In this document: one piece after another, positions 37,289-46,490 of the stretch
Position numbering within the stretch: the first letter of the stretch is position 1
How the letters are laid out: each line of letters opens with the position of its first letter
From: Thermodesulfobacteriota bacterium
GTDB lineage: Bacteria > Desulfobacterota > BSN033 > UBA1163
Length of the DNA stretch: 64,000 bases
NCBI GenBank assembly: GCA_030017685.1
Contig: JASEHH010000008.1
Coordinates: forward strand, 1 to 64,000
Reading direction: 5' to 3'
Made by a program: the position numbers and the translations under genes
Notes under the pieces: model-generated
The model's input: the letters and a program-made list of their open reading frames with translations, nothing else
The model's database searches: none
What the model was told of the DNA's origin: nothing

Positions 37289-37726
37289 TCAATCCTTTGA
37301 ACGTATTAGGAGGATGGGGGTCTCCGCCCGTGTTAAGACCTTAAGAGCGATGCTTCCCAGGACCCACCGGGTAATTCCGGATCGGCCATGGGTGCACATA
37401 ACGATCAGATCAGCCCCGCTCTCTTTTGCAAAATCGATGATCTCCACAGCCACCTGCTGACCTGTCTTCACCGTGGCCGAGACCTTGAGGCCCCTCTGTT
37501 TCAACTCCTCTCCCAGACCCAGAAGATAACGCTCCGCCGCCTCCTTCTGCTTCTCATCAATGATCAGGGGCGTGACCAGTTCGGGCGATCCATAGATGGG
37601 CATAAAGGGAACGACCTGGAAGAGAATGATTTCAGAACCAAAAGTATGGGCCAGTTTCTCAGCCTGAGGCAGGGCTTTTTTGGCCAACTCCGAACCGTCG
37701 AGAGAAACTAAAATCTTCTTATACAT
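37289..37726 (-). CDS. Universal stress protein (UspA family)
   Basis: MYKKILVSLDGSELAKKALPQAEKLA...ADLIVMCTHGRSGITRWVLGSIALKVLTRAETPILLIR. Confidence 0.93.
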   Translation of the reverse strand: MYKKILVSLDGSELAKKALPQAEKLAHTFGSEIILFQVVPFMPIYGSPELVTPLIIDEKQKEAAERYLLGLGEELKQRGLKVSATVKTGQQVAVEIIDFAKESGADLIVMCTHGRSGITRWVLGSIALKVLTRAETPILLIRSKD

Positions 37727-37751
37727 ATCGACCTCCTCCACAAAGATGATT

Positions 37752-37882
37752 ATTGGAATAGTGGAAGGTTGGGTTGAACACTTTGAGGCTTAGGTTAAGG
37801 TCAAGATTTTCTTAACCTCATCCTTAGCCTTAACCTTTTATTTTTCCAATATTCCAACATTCCATTATCCCAGTATTCCAAT
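37752..37882. repeat. Word hairpin (ATTGGAATAGTGGAAGGTTGG) with inner GGTTAAGG hairpin
   Basis: Left arm 37752-37772, right arm CCAATATTCCAACATTCCATTATCCCAGTATTCCAAT 37846-37882; inner AGGCTTAGGTTAAGG / CCTTAGCCTTAACC. Confidence 0.8.
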
Positions 37883-37930
37883 TTATACCAATTTTACTTT
37901 CTTAAGGCAACAGAAAAGAGATATAGGTGC

Positions 37931-38135
37931 AATTCAGACACTGGACTTCAGACGTAAGACATCAGACTCCTCTAATAGATGAAATTAATTCTATATTTCA
38001 CTCTTTTGAAATTTTTTCGTGTATACCAAGAGTGCCATTTCCACTGTTACCTGTTAATCTTTTATCTTTATGTCATCTCTGGCTATTTCTACTCTTCAGT
38101 CTAAATTCTGATGTCTATAGTCTTACTGTCTGAAT
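37931..38135. repeat. Word hairpin (CAGAC words)
   Basis: ATTCAGACACTGGACTTCAGACGTAAGACATCAGACT and inverse AGTCTAAATTCTGATGTCTATAGTCTTACTGTCTGAAT. Confidence 0.75.
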
Positions 38136-38334
38136 CACAGAGATATAGGAATCCCCGTTAAAATGGGAAGGGAGGTATCGAAAAAACCGATTTGACTTCT
38201 TTCGTCAAGAGATTAAAATAGTCTGGAGAAGACCGTTGGCAAGAGGAGATGCAGGAGTGAAGATCGATAGGGTCCATCTGATAGAGAGATATTTTAAGAA
38301 ATTGAGATTGAAATTATCCAACAGGAGGAGAGGA

Positions 38335-39375
38335 ATGAACGAGGTTCGCCTGACAGCAACGGTTAAAAAGGCGGGTTGAGCTTCAAAGGTAGGTCCGGAG
38401 GATCTGGACCGGGTTTTAAGGGAGTTGCCCATTCGGCGAGACCCAAATGTGCTGGTGGGTCTGGAGACATCGGATGACGCAGGGGTCTATCGTTTGAACG
38501 ATGAGATGGCCCTCGTTCAGACGGTCGATTTCTTCACGCCCATTGTGGACGATCCCTTCACCTTCGGCCAGGTGGCGGCCGCCAATGCCTTAAGCGATGT
38601 CTATGCGATGGGAGGAACACCCCTGACGGCGATGAACCTGGTCGCCTTTCCGATCCAGACCCTCTCCTCATCCATCTTAAAAGAGATCCTTCGAGGGGGA
38701 CTCTCAAAAATCGATGAGGCGGGCGTGGCCCTGGTGGGAGGGCATACGATTGAGGATCAGGAGATCAAGTACGGTCTCTCCGTGACAGGGATTGTCCATC
38801 CGGATAAGATTCTCTCCAATGCAAAGGCTGTGGCCGGAGACAAACTGGTTGTGACCAAACCGCTCGGTACAGGAATCATCTCCACGGCGCTCAAGGGCGA
38901 GATGGCTTCTGAGAAGGCAGTGAAAGAGATGGTGGAAACCATGATTGCTCTCAACCAAAAGGCATCGGAGCGAATGAAGGCCTTTGGAGCCCATGCTTGC
39001 ACCGATATCACGGGATTTGGGTTTATCGGCCATGCCCTTGAAATGGTGATGGCCAGCCGGATCGGGATGGTCATTGACTCAAAGAAGATTCCCCTTCTTT
39101 CAGGGGTAATGGAATATGCAGGCCTGGGTTTGATTCCAGGAGGGGCTCATTCCAATCGCCGATTTTATTCCTGCCGGGTCGAAGTCAATTCCAGCGTATC
39201 GAACCTTCTGATGGATATCCTCTATGATCCTCAAACCTCCGGTGGACTTCTCATCTCCCTGCCCTCCGGTCAAGCAGAAGCGCTGGTGGAAGCCCTGAAG
39301 AGAGAGGGAGGGGTGAATACCTCCATCATCGGAGAGGTTGTCGCAGAGCCCGAAGGAAAGATCCGGATCACCTGA
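38335..39375 (+). CDS. selD: Selenide, water dikinase, selenocysteine-containing (UGA=Sec at 38377-38379)
   Basis: [109 protein letters not shown]. ORF track starts at 38425 only because of the TGA. Confidence 0.95.
38380..38412 (+). promoter_or_regulatory. Candidate bacterial SECIS element
   Basis: Directly after the UGA: GGTCC (38392-38396) loop GGAGGATCT GGACC (38406-38410). Confidence 0.7.
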
Positions 39376-39401
39376 TTGCCGATTGCAGATTTGCGATTTT
39401 A

Positions 39402-39592
39402 GTCGATAGGCGGGGCCTGCTACAGGTCTAACCCCGCTTCCAACATAGGCGGGACAGGCCTCCGGCTCAGGCTCCGCCCCAGAGGGGCTTCTGCCCCGGA
39501 GGGAAGAGCCTCTGGCTCCGAGAGAATGTCCCGCCTATCGGGTGCAATTAAATTTTTTCAGGAATGTGGTGTTCCCCCATAACTGAGGAATT
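39402..39592. repeat. Family R nested palindromic element, copy B (long form, inverted orientation)
   Basis: TCGATAGGCGGGGCCTGCTACAGGTCTAACCCCGCTTCCAACATAGGCGGGACAGGCC...AGAGAATGTCCCGCCTATCGGGTGCAATTAAATTTTTTCAGGAAT. Confidence 0.9.
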
Positions 39593-39672
39593 ACCCTAAT
39601 TCCTTTTCCCTTGCGAGAAACTCCATTTCCCAATATAATGGATTTGAAGAAGAAGAGGGGGGACTTTATTCC

Positions 39673-40149
39673 ATGGAAAAGGTAGCTCTACCTGGCCATT
39701 CCACCCAGAACCTGGTTGTGGCGAAGTATTGGGATGGAAGGATGATCAAAGGGGTAACCTATAATTTTGGGTCTGAAAAAAAGGCATTCCATGTCATCCC
39801 CGTACCGGAGGAGAAATCGGAGGAGAAATCGGAGGAGAAAGAAGAGGGGACAAGAAAGGGCGTGGAGGTCGTTATCCCCGAATTGAAGGCCATCTTTTTT
39901 GTGAAGTCCCTTGAAGGAAGAAAAGGGCCCCGAACCCTCGAAGGGCTCCTCGAAGAAGAAGAGGAGGAACAGGCGAGCGCGATGAAGGTGAGGGTCACAT
40001 TTCAGGATGGAGAGACCCTGATCGGAATGACACATGGATATTCGAGAGAGAAACAGGGTTTTTTTGTCGTCCCCCTGGAGAAGGAGAGCAATAATCTGCG
40101 AATCTTTGTTGTTTTTAATGCGGCCAAGGAGATTGATATCCTGAAATAG
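39673..40149 (+). CDS. Conserved hypothetical protein with two related halves (VxVxFxDGE-type)
   Basis: 158 aa; LVVAKYWDGRMIKGVTYNFGSEKKAFHVIPV and MKVRVTFQDGETLIGMTHGYSREKQGFFVVPLE are internally similar. Confidence 0.65.
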   Translation: MEKVALPGHSTQNLVVAKYWDGRMIKGVTYNFGSEKKAFHVIPVPEEKSEEKSEEKEEGTRKGVEVVIPELKAIFFVKSLEGRKGPRTLEGLLEEEEEEQASAMKVRVTFQDGETLIGMTHGYSREKQGFFVVPLEKESNNLRIFVVFNAAKEIDILK

Positions 40150-40167
40150 ATATTTTAAGGCAGGAGG

Positions 40168-40422
40168 TTGGAGCAGATTTTGATGGAAATTGAAGTGAAA
40201 CTCTTTGCTACATTGCGAGATTATCTTCCGAAGGGGAGTGGTCGTTTTTCATGCCGGATGGAGATCGACGGACAGACGAGGGTTGAAAAAATCCTGACAC
40301 GGCTCAACATACCCGAAGAGATGCCCAAAATCATTCTCATCAACGGCGTCCACGGAAAAAAAGATCAGGTTTTGAAGGAAGGAGATGTCCTCTCTATTTT
40401 CCCTCCAGTGGCAGGAGGGTAG
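40168..40422 (+). CDS. MoaD/ThiS family sulfur carrier protein
   Basis: 84 aa; MEIEVKLFATLRDYLPKGS...LKEGDVLSIFPPVAGG with C-terminal GG; ATG at 40183 may be the true start. Confidence 0.9.
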   Translation: MEQILMEIEVKLFATLRDYLPKGSGRFSCRMEIDGQTRVEKILTRLNIPEEMPKIILINGVHGKKDQVLKEGDVLSIFPPVAGG

Positions 40423-40432
40423 TCAAAATAAC

Positions 40433-40619
40433 CAAATCCCAAGCACCAATCACCAAATAATCTCCAAATTCCAATAACCAAAACTGAAATAAGTTATGTG
40501 AATTACGGTATTGATTTTTTACATTTGGAATTTGGTGATTCCTGCCTGCCGGCAGGCAGGGGATATTATTTGGTGTTTGACCTGCCTGCAGCAGGCAGGG
40601 ATTTGGTGATTGGGATTTG
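40433..40619. repeat. Word hairpin (CCAATCACCAAAT) with two inserted micropalindromes
   Basis: CAAATCCCAAGCACCAATCACCAAAT...ATTTGGTGATTGGGATTTG; CCTGCCTGCCGGCAGGCAGG at 40541-40560 and CCTGCCTGCAGCAGGCAGG at 40581-40599. Confidence 0.9.
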
Positions 40620-40621
40620 TG

Positions 40622-42370
40622 CTATTTCTTTCCCTTCAATTCCTCAATCTTCTTCTTCAGCCTTTCCATCTGATCGGGTTTCGGATTCAGGGTGAGCGCC
40701 TTTTCGTAAAACTCCCTTCCCTTCTCCCTCCGGCTCAGTTTGGAATAACCATCTGCCAGATGTTCTGTGATGACGGGATCATTTGGGGTCAGCTGGTTTG
40801 CCTTCTCGAGTTCAATCACCGCCCGCTCGTAGTCCCCGAGTTTGAAATAGGCCCAGCCCAGACTGTCGGTGATATAGCCCATATTGGGTTTTAATGCCAT
40901 CGCCTTCTGAATCAACTGGAGAGCCTCTTCGAGATGGATATCTTTCTCTGCATAGGAGTACCCCAGATAGTTAAGGGCATCGGCGTGATTGGGATCGAGC
41001 CGCAGGGCCTCCTTCATCTCGGAGACCATCTTCTCAAAGTCTCCCATTTTATCATAGAGTGCGCCGAGCTGATAATGGAGGTCAACATTCTCCCTGTTTT
41101 GCGACAGCCCTTTGTTTAGAGTTTGGAGGGCCTTCGGCAACTGCTCCTCTTTTTCGAAGAGAGCGGCGAGAATGAGATAGAGGTCCACCTCTTTTGGTTT
41201 GGCCTGAATCGATTCTTCCATGACTTGAATGGCCTCTCCCATCTTTTTCTGTTTGCTTAACACCAGGACAATGCTTCTCCGGGAGTCAGCAAAGAGATTC
41301 GATTCAGCGGGGATCTTTTTGAATTCCGAAATAGCCAGATCGAGCGCCTCTTTCTCCACATAGGCGGCTCCCAGGTAGTACCTGACCCGGTCGTCTCCGG
41401 GCGTGGCGCCAAGGACAAAGTTAAACTCGAGGATGGCCTGGTCCAGTTTCCCCTGTTCGAGATAGATCAGACCAATCTTTGTCCGGATGTTGAGATCGTC
41501 TGAGCTTGATTTCTGGAGCTCCTGAAATAGGGTCAACGCTTCATCCAGCTTCTTCTCTTTGATATAGGTCTGTCCCAGCCGGTTTCTCGCCCCTTTGTGG
41601 TCTGGATGGAGGGTGAGAATCTTTTGATAAACCTCTGAAGCCTTCCGGGTCTCGTTCCGGATTTCATAGACGATCCCCAGATCCATCAGGGCAGAGATCT
41701 GATTCGGCTCGATGGCGAGCGCCTTTAAAAAATACTCCTCTGCCCTGTCATAAGATTTTGTCTCGGCGTAAATCCTTCCGAGGGAGTAGAAACCGAGTGC
41801 GGAGTTGGGTTCAATTTTTAGAAACTGCTGGAGGAGAAGAATCGCCTTCTCATACTCCCGGCCCTCTGCATAGAGGGAGCTGAGGTAGAGATAGCTTTCA
41901 CGATGCCGGGGCGAAATCTCAATGGCCTTCTTATAGGCGTCGATGGCGAGCTCGTTCTTTTTCAGGGAGGAATATATTCCGCCCAGCAGGAGGTGGGCCG
42001 TCAGGTGAAGGGGGTCCGCACGAACAGCCGCCTGACACTCCTCAATCGCCTCGTTCATGCGTCCCTTATAGATAAAGAGGGAGGCCAGCTCCACGCGGAG
42101 TGAAGGCTCTTTTCCATCGTGGTTAATCGCCTCTCTCAGTTCTTCGATGGCTTCATCGAGCTTTCCCTCCCGCAGTTTTAACTGGGAGAGAAGGAAGTGA
42201 TAATAGGCGCGGGGTTTGGGAGGAGGCGCCTTTTTCTGAAGGGATTCTTTAACCGGTGGAGAAGGGGCTGACTGGGGCGTTGAGGGGTCAGCCTTCTGAG
42301 CACTTGCGCACGAAGTGAGAAGGACAAGGGAAAACAGGACGGAGAGGGCTCTTGCTGTAAAATGTCTCAT
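40622..42370 (-). CDS. TPR-repeat lipoprotein
   Basis: MRHFTARALSVLFSLVLLTSCASAQ lipobox followed by a long TPR array (582 aa). Confidence 0.9.
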   Translation of the reverse strand: MRHFTARALSVLFSLVLLTSCASAQKADPSTPQSAPSPPVKESLQKKAPPPKPRAYYHFLLSQLKLREGKLDEAIEELREAINHDGKEPSLRVELASLFIYKGRMNEAIEECQAAVRADPLHLTAHLLLGGIYSSLKKNELAIDAYKKAIEISPRHRESYLYLSSLYAEGREYEKAILLLQQFLKIEPNSALGFYSLGRIYAETKSYDRAEEYFLKALAIEPNQISALMDLGIVYEIRNETRKASEVYQKILTLHPDHKGARNRLGQTYIKEKKLDEALTLFQELQKSSSDDLNIRTKIGLIYLEQGKLDQAILEFNFVLGATPGDDRVRYYLGAAYVEKEALDLAISEFKKIPAESNLFADSRRSIVLVLSKQKKMGEAIQVMEESIQAKPKEVDLYLILAALFEKEEQLPKALQTLNKGLSQNRENVDLHYQLGALYDKMGDFEKMVSEMKEALRLDPNHADALNYLGYSYAEKDIHLEEALQLIQKAMALKPNMGYITDSLGWAYFKLGDYERAVIELEKANQLTPNDPVITEHLADGYSKLSRREKGREFYEKALTLNPKPDQMERLKKKIEELKGKK

Positions 42371-42494
42371 AAATAATTAATAACACTGTTTCTTAATGTA
42401 GTCAACGAAACCGCGGCAGGAGGATCAGGAGGTTAAGATTCTGATTTGAAATTTTTGAAAAACCATTGAAATTTCTGTCATCGTTTTCTCGATT

Positions 42495-42611
42495 TCGGTA
42501 ACGGTTACGAAGCCCGTTTCAGTTACGTAAAAAGAATTAAGAGACGATAAACGTAGCCTTTTATTAACGATACGGGCCTCGTTACCCTTACCGTTAGCCT
42601 TTTATTTTCTA
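42495..42611. repeat. Family G palindromic element, copy 3
   Basis: GGTAACGGTTACGAAGCCCG...TTAACGATACGGGCCTCGTTACCCTTACCGTTAGCCTTTTATTTTCTA. Confidence 0.85.
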
Positions 42612-42616
42612 ATCAA

Positions 42617-43981
42617 TTAAGGGGATTCCCCGGAGGGACCCTTCTTTTCGAACCGGTAGAGCGTTCTGGGATTGACCTTTAAAATTTCAGCGGCCGTTTT
42701 TTTATTCCCATTGGTCTGCTTCAATATCTGGACGATATATTCGGCCTTGATCTCATCGAGGGATTTACGGCCCTTTGCCCCTCTTCTGATCAGGAAGGAA
42801 AATCCTTCTATCAAATCTCCGGGAAGATCCTGAGGGGTCAAAAATTCTCCGTCCGCCATGATGACCGCCCTTTCAATGGCGTTCTCCAGTTCCCTGACAT
42901 TTCCCGGCCAGTAATATTCGAGAAGGAGGTTCATCGCCTCTTTCGAGATTCCTTTGATCTCTTTTTTTGCTTCCTTCGAATAGAGATCGAGGAAGTGATA
43001 GGCCAGGAGGGAAATATCTTCCTTTCTTTCTTTCAGGTCCGGGAGGAAGATGGGAAAGACATGGAGCCGGTAGAAGAGATCTTCCCGGAATTTCCCATTC
43101 TTCATATTGGTTTCGAGATCTTCGTTCGTGGCCGCAATCATCCGGACATCGATCTTCGTTCTCTCGGTGCTTCCTATTTTCATCACTTCCTTTTCCTGAA
43201 GGACCCTGAGAAGTTTAACCTGAACGGATGGGAGGACCGTGGAGATTTCATCGAGGAAGAGGGTCCCGCCATGGGCTTCTTCAAACAGCCCTTTCTTGGT
43301 TTGAACCGCTCCGGTGAAGGCGCCGCGAGTGTGACCGAAGAGTTCGCTCTCCACAAGGGTTTCGGGAATGGCGCTGCAATTGAAAGGGATAAAAGGCTGA
43401 TCCGTCCTCGGGCTGTTGTAATGGATGGCCTTGGCAACGAGTTCTTTCCCGGTTCCGCTCCCTCCGTAAATGATGACCGTGCTGCTGCTCGAAGCCACCT
43501 TTTCGATGAGGGAGAAGACCTCCTGCATCTTCCGGCTTTTTCCGATGATGTTGGAGAACTCGAATTTTTTTCTTACCTCCATTCTCAGGAGACGGTTCTC
43601 CTGCAGGAGGCGGTTTTCCTGATGGACTTTGGAGATGCGGAGGAGGAGGTCTCTGAGGTCAACGGGCTTGGTGATGTAATCATTGGCCCCGGTCTTCATC
43701 GCCTCCACAGCCGTATCGATCGATCCATAGGCTGTCATCATGATAACCGGCATCTCCGGCCTGGTGCCCTTGATCATCTTAAGAAGTTCCATGCCGTCCA
43801 TCTCCGGCATCATCAGATCGGTTAAGATGAGATCGAAAATATCCTTTTCGATCTTTTCGATCGCCTCCTGACCATTTGGGGCGACTTCGACAGAGAACCC
43901 GCCCATCTGAGCCAGGCCCCTTTGAAGGATCTCCCGGAGAGGGGCTTCATCATCCACCACTAATATCTTTAAGGGCTCCAT
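42617..43981 (-). CDS. Sigma-54-dependent response regulator (NtrC family)
   Basis: MEPLKILVVDDEAPLREILQRGL, GGSGTGKELVAKAIHYNSPR, ELFGHTRGAFTGAVQTKKG, Fis-type HTH; start corrected from 44017. Confidence 0.95.
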   Translation of the reverse strand: MEPLKILVVDDEAPLREILQRGLAQMGGFSVEVAPNGQEAIEKIEKDIFDLILTDLMMPEMDGMELLKMIKGTRPEMPVIMMTAYGSIDTAVEAMKTGANDYITKPVDLRDLLLRISKVHQENRLLQENRLLRMEVRKKFEFSNIIGKSRKMQEVFSLIEKVASSSSTVIIYGGSGTGKELVAKAIHYNSPRTDQPFIPFNCSAIPETLVESELFGHTRGAFTGAVQTKKGLFEEAHGGTLFLDEISTVLPSVQVKLLRVLQEKEVMKIGSTERTKIDVRMIAATNEDLETNMKNGKFREDLFYRLHVFPIFLPDLKERKEDISLLAYHFLDLYSKEAKKEIKGISKEAMNLLLEYYWPGNVRELENAIERAVIMADGEFLTPQDLPGDLIEGFSFLIRRGAKGRKSLDEIKAEYIVQILKQTNGNKKTAAEILKVNPRTLYRFEKKGPSGESP

Positions 43982-44099
43982 ACACCTGCTTCCGTAGAAT
44001 ATAAATATGTTTATCAAAAAACCTTCTCGAAATCAAATGAAATTTGAAATGAAATTTGGGGTTGACTCCTGCTCCATTTCTTATTAAATAGATAGGCAT

Positions 44100-45122
44100 A
44101 TGAAGGAAGAGCGGATATTGATTGTTGATGATGAGGAGGTCATCTGCAACGTTTTAGACCGGAGGTTGACGAGGGAAGGGTATTTCTGCACTACGGCCCA
44201 TAACGGAAAGGAAGCCCTCAACCATTTTTATAAAGATTCTTTTTCCCTCATCATCTCCGATATCAAAATGCCTGAGATGACCGGGATTGAACTATTGCAG
44301 AAGGTAAAAGCCATTGACCCCAAGATGAAGATGATCATGGTGACCGCCTACCCAGAGATCGATCTGGCGGTGAATGCGATGAGACTGGGGGCTTATGATT
44401 TCATCATCAAGCCGGCCGACCTTGACCTGATCGTCATGAGCGTGAAGAAAGCCCTTGAGAGCAAGCGACTCGAAGAGGAGATCGAGGCTTATCACAATCA
44501 TATGGAAGAACTGGTGGAGGAACGGACCATAAAACTTAAGCAGGCTTATCGGACTCTGAAAAAAGCCCATCTGGATTCGGTAAAAGTTCTGGCTGAGGCG
44601 ATCGATGCGAAAGACCCATATACCCGGGGGCATTCCGACCGGGTGAAACGGATGAGCCTGGCGATCGCCAAGAAGATGGGTTTTTCGGAAGAGAGGCTGG
44701 AGAATCTGGAATATGGAGCGCTTCTTCACGATATCGGCAAGATCGGCATCAAGGACGAGGTCCTTCAGAAGCAGACCCCGCTGAGTTCCGAAGAATACCA
44801 ATATATTCAGGAGCACCCGCTGATCGGAGTGAAGATTGTGGAGGGGGTGGAATTTTTTAAGGATAAGATTCCGATGATCCGTCACCACCATGAACATTAT
44901 GATAGCAATGGTTATCCCGACGGGCTGGCAGGCGAGGCCATCCCCCTGGAGGCACGGATCATCAGCCTTCCTGATGCGTTTGATGCCATGACGAGTGCAA
45001 GACCCCATCGAGGGGTGATGCCCCTTCAGGATGTCCTTGCGGAACTGGAGAAGTTCAAAGGCAAACAGTTCGACCCGAAGGTGCTTGAGATTTTCCTGCG
45101 GGAGAAGATTTATAAATTATAA
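44100..45122 (+). CDS. Response regulator with HD-GYP phosphodiesterase domain
   Basis: Receiver (ILIVDDEEVICNVLDRRL) and HD-GYP (GALLHDIGKIGIKDEVL, RHHHEHYDSNGYPDGLAGEAIPLEARI). Confidence 0.95.
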   Translation: MKEERILIVDDEEVICNVLDRRLTREGYFCTTAHNGKEALNHFYKDSFSLIISDIKMPEMTGIELLQKVKAIDPKMKMIMVTAYPEIDLAVNAMRLGAYDFIIKPADLDLIVMSVKKALESKRLEEEIEAYHNHMEELVEERTIKLKQAYRTLKKAHLDSVKVLAEAIDAKDPYTRGHSDRVKRMSLAIAKKMGFSEERLENLEYGALLHDIGKIGIKDEVLQKQTPLSSEEYQYIQEHPLIGVKIVEGVEFFKDKIPMIRHHHEHYDSNGYPDGLAGEAIPLEARIISLPDAFDAMTSARPHRGVMPLQDVLAELEKFKGKQFDPKVLEIFLREKIYKL

Positions 45123-45138
45123 CTGCGAGATAAATACA

Positions 45139-45256
45139 TGGAATAATGGAAGATTGGAATACTGGAAGGTTGGGTTTGTATTACAGTTTGCAAAAGTAAT
45201 AAATCTTCCCCATTATTCCCTGTGTGCCGACAGGCAGGCATTATTCCAACATTCCA
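45139..45256. repeat. Word hairpin (GGAAGATTGGAATACTGGAAGG) containing a degenerate micropalindrome
   Basis: ATAATGGAAGATTGGAATACTGGAAGG...CATTATTCCAACATTCCAT; CCTGTGTGCCGACAGGCAGG at 45219-45238. Confidence 0.75.
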
Positions 45257-45322
45257 TGCAAAACGGAACGATACGGGTACTGATGAGGTTTAGATATTCC
45301 CGGTAGGTATAGCGTCAAGATT

Positions 45323-46309
45323 ATGCCAGCCAATCTCACCCCCCAGTATTTAGAAGCAGAGGCCAAGTTCAAGCAGGCCAAATCCGTTCCCGAAAAGATC
45401 AAGGCCCTTGAGGTGATGATGGCTGTCATCCCGAAGCACAAAGGGACGGAGAGGCTCCGGGGGCAACTGAAGTCCCGGATGGCCAAGTTGAAAGAGGAGC
45501 TTCAAAAAAAACCCGCGGTCAGCAGGGCAGAGCAGGCCTATAATGTCAAAAGAGAGGGTGCGGCCCAGGTGGTGCTTCTGGGCCTTCCCAATACGGGAAA
45601 GTCGAACCTCTTCACCCACCTCACCCATGCTCCTTCCGAGGTCGCGGATTACCCTTTTACCACACAGAAACCCATTCCGGGGATGATGAAGTTTGAGAAC
45701 CTCCAGATTCAACTGGTGGATGCGCCGCCCATCCAGATGGACCGGATCGAGCCCGGATTTCCCAATCTCATAAGGAACGCCAATGCCGTTCTCATCGTAC
45801 TTGACCTGACAGATGATCCCGTCTTCCAGATGGAGGTCCTTCTTGAAGAGTTGAACCGGATGAAGATAAAAATAGGAGATAAAGACCCGGTCCATTCCAT
45901 CGAGGAAGGGTGGGTTTTTAAAAAGGCGTTTCTTCTTGGGAATAAGGCTGATCTCAGGAATGCGACGGATGGACTCCGGGCGCTCGAGGGCCATTTCAAG
46001 GGAGAATGGATGGTCCTGCCGGTCTCTGCAAAGGAGGAGATGAATTTCGAAGAGGTGAGGAAAGAAGTCTATGGCCGCCTGGATATCCTCCGGGTCTATA
46101 CCAAAATTCCAGGGAAAGAGCCAGACCTGACAGAGCCTGTGATTCTGAGGAGGGGAAGCACGATCGAAGATGTGGCCCTTTCGGTTCATAAGGATTTCGC
46201 CGCCAAACTGAGGTATGCCCGGGTCTGGGGGTCGGGGAAATTTGACGGCCAGATGGTGAAGAGGGACTATCGGGTGAGCGAGGGCGATGTGATTGAGCTG
46301 CATCTTTGA
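45323..46309 (+). CDS. Obg/DRG-like GTPase with C-terminal TGS domain
   Basis: VVLLGLPNTGKSNLFTHLTHAPSEVADYPFTTQKPIPGMMKFENLQIQLVDAPPI; TGS region LRYARVWGSGKFDGQMVKRDYRVSEGDVIELHL. Confidence 0.9.
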   Translation: MPANLTPQYLEAEAKFKQAKSVPEKIKALEVMMAVIPKHKGTERLRGQLKSRMAKLKEELQKKPAVSRAEQAYNVKREGAAQVVLLGLPNTGKSNLFTHLTHAPSEVADYPFTTQKPIPGMMKFENLQIQLVDAPPIQMDRIEPGFPNLIRNANAVLIVLDLTDDPVFQMEVLLEELNRMKIKIGDKDPVHSIEEGWVFKKAFLLGNKADLRNATDGLRALEGHFKGEWMVLPVSAKEEMNFEEVRKEVYGRLDILRVYTKIPGKEPDLTEPVILRRGSTIEDVALSVHKDFAAKLRYARVWGSGKFDGQMVKRDYRVSEGDVIELHL

Positions 46310-46310
46310 A

Positions 46311-46488
46311 ACCAGTTCGGAGTAATGAGTTCGCCTGTCCGTCCGGTAGGCGGGGAGTTCGGAGATCAGAAAAAAATAAAAAAGGTCGGAGTTCGGAGTA
46401 ATGAGTTCGGAGTTTTTCAAAAAATTTTCAAGTCTTTTTTATTTTACACAATTACTCCGAACCCCGAACTCTGAACTCCGAACTTATC
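46311..46488. repeat. GTTCGGAGT word hairpin (large)
   Basis: CAGTTCGGAGTAATGAGTTCG...GGTCGGAGTTCGGAGTAATGAGTTCGGAG...ATTACTCCGAACCCCGAACTCTGAACTCCGAAC. Confidence 0.85.
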
Positions 46489-46490
46489 AT

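Noticed and set aside
38235-38253. Sigma-54-like TGGCAAGAGGAGATGC upstream of selD
   Set aside because: GG-to-GC spacing is one nucleotide too long for a -24/-12 promoter.
38377-38379. TGA in selD as a nonsense mutation or pseudogene marker
   Set aside because: Position coincides with the known Sec/Cys active-site residue, the frame is intact on both sides, and a SECIS-like hairpin follows.
42995-43825. 276 aa plus-strand ORF opposite the sigma-54 response regulator
   Set aside because: Shadow ORF of a highly conserved AAA+ domain.
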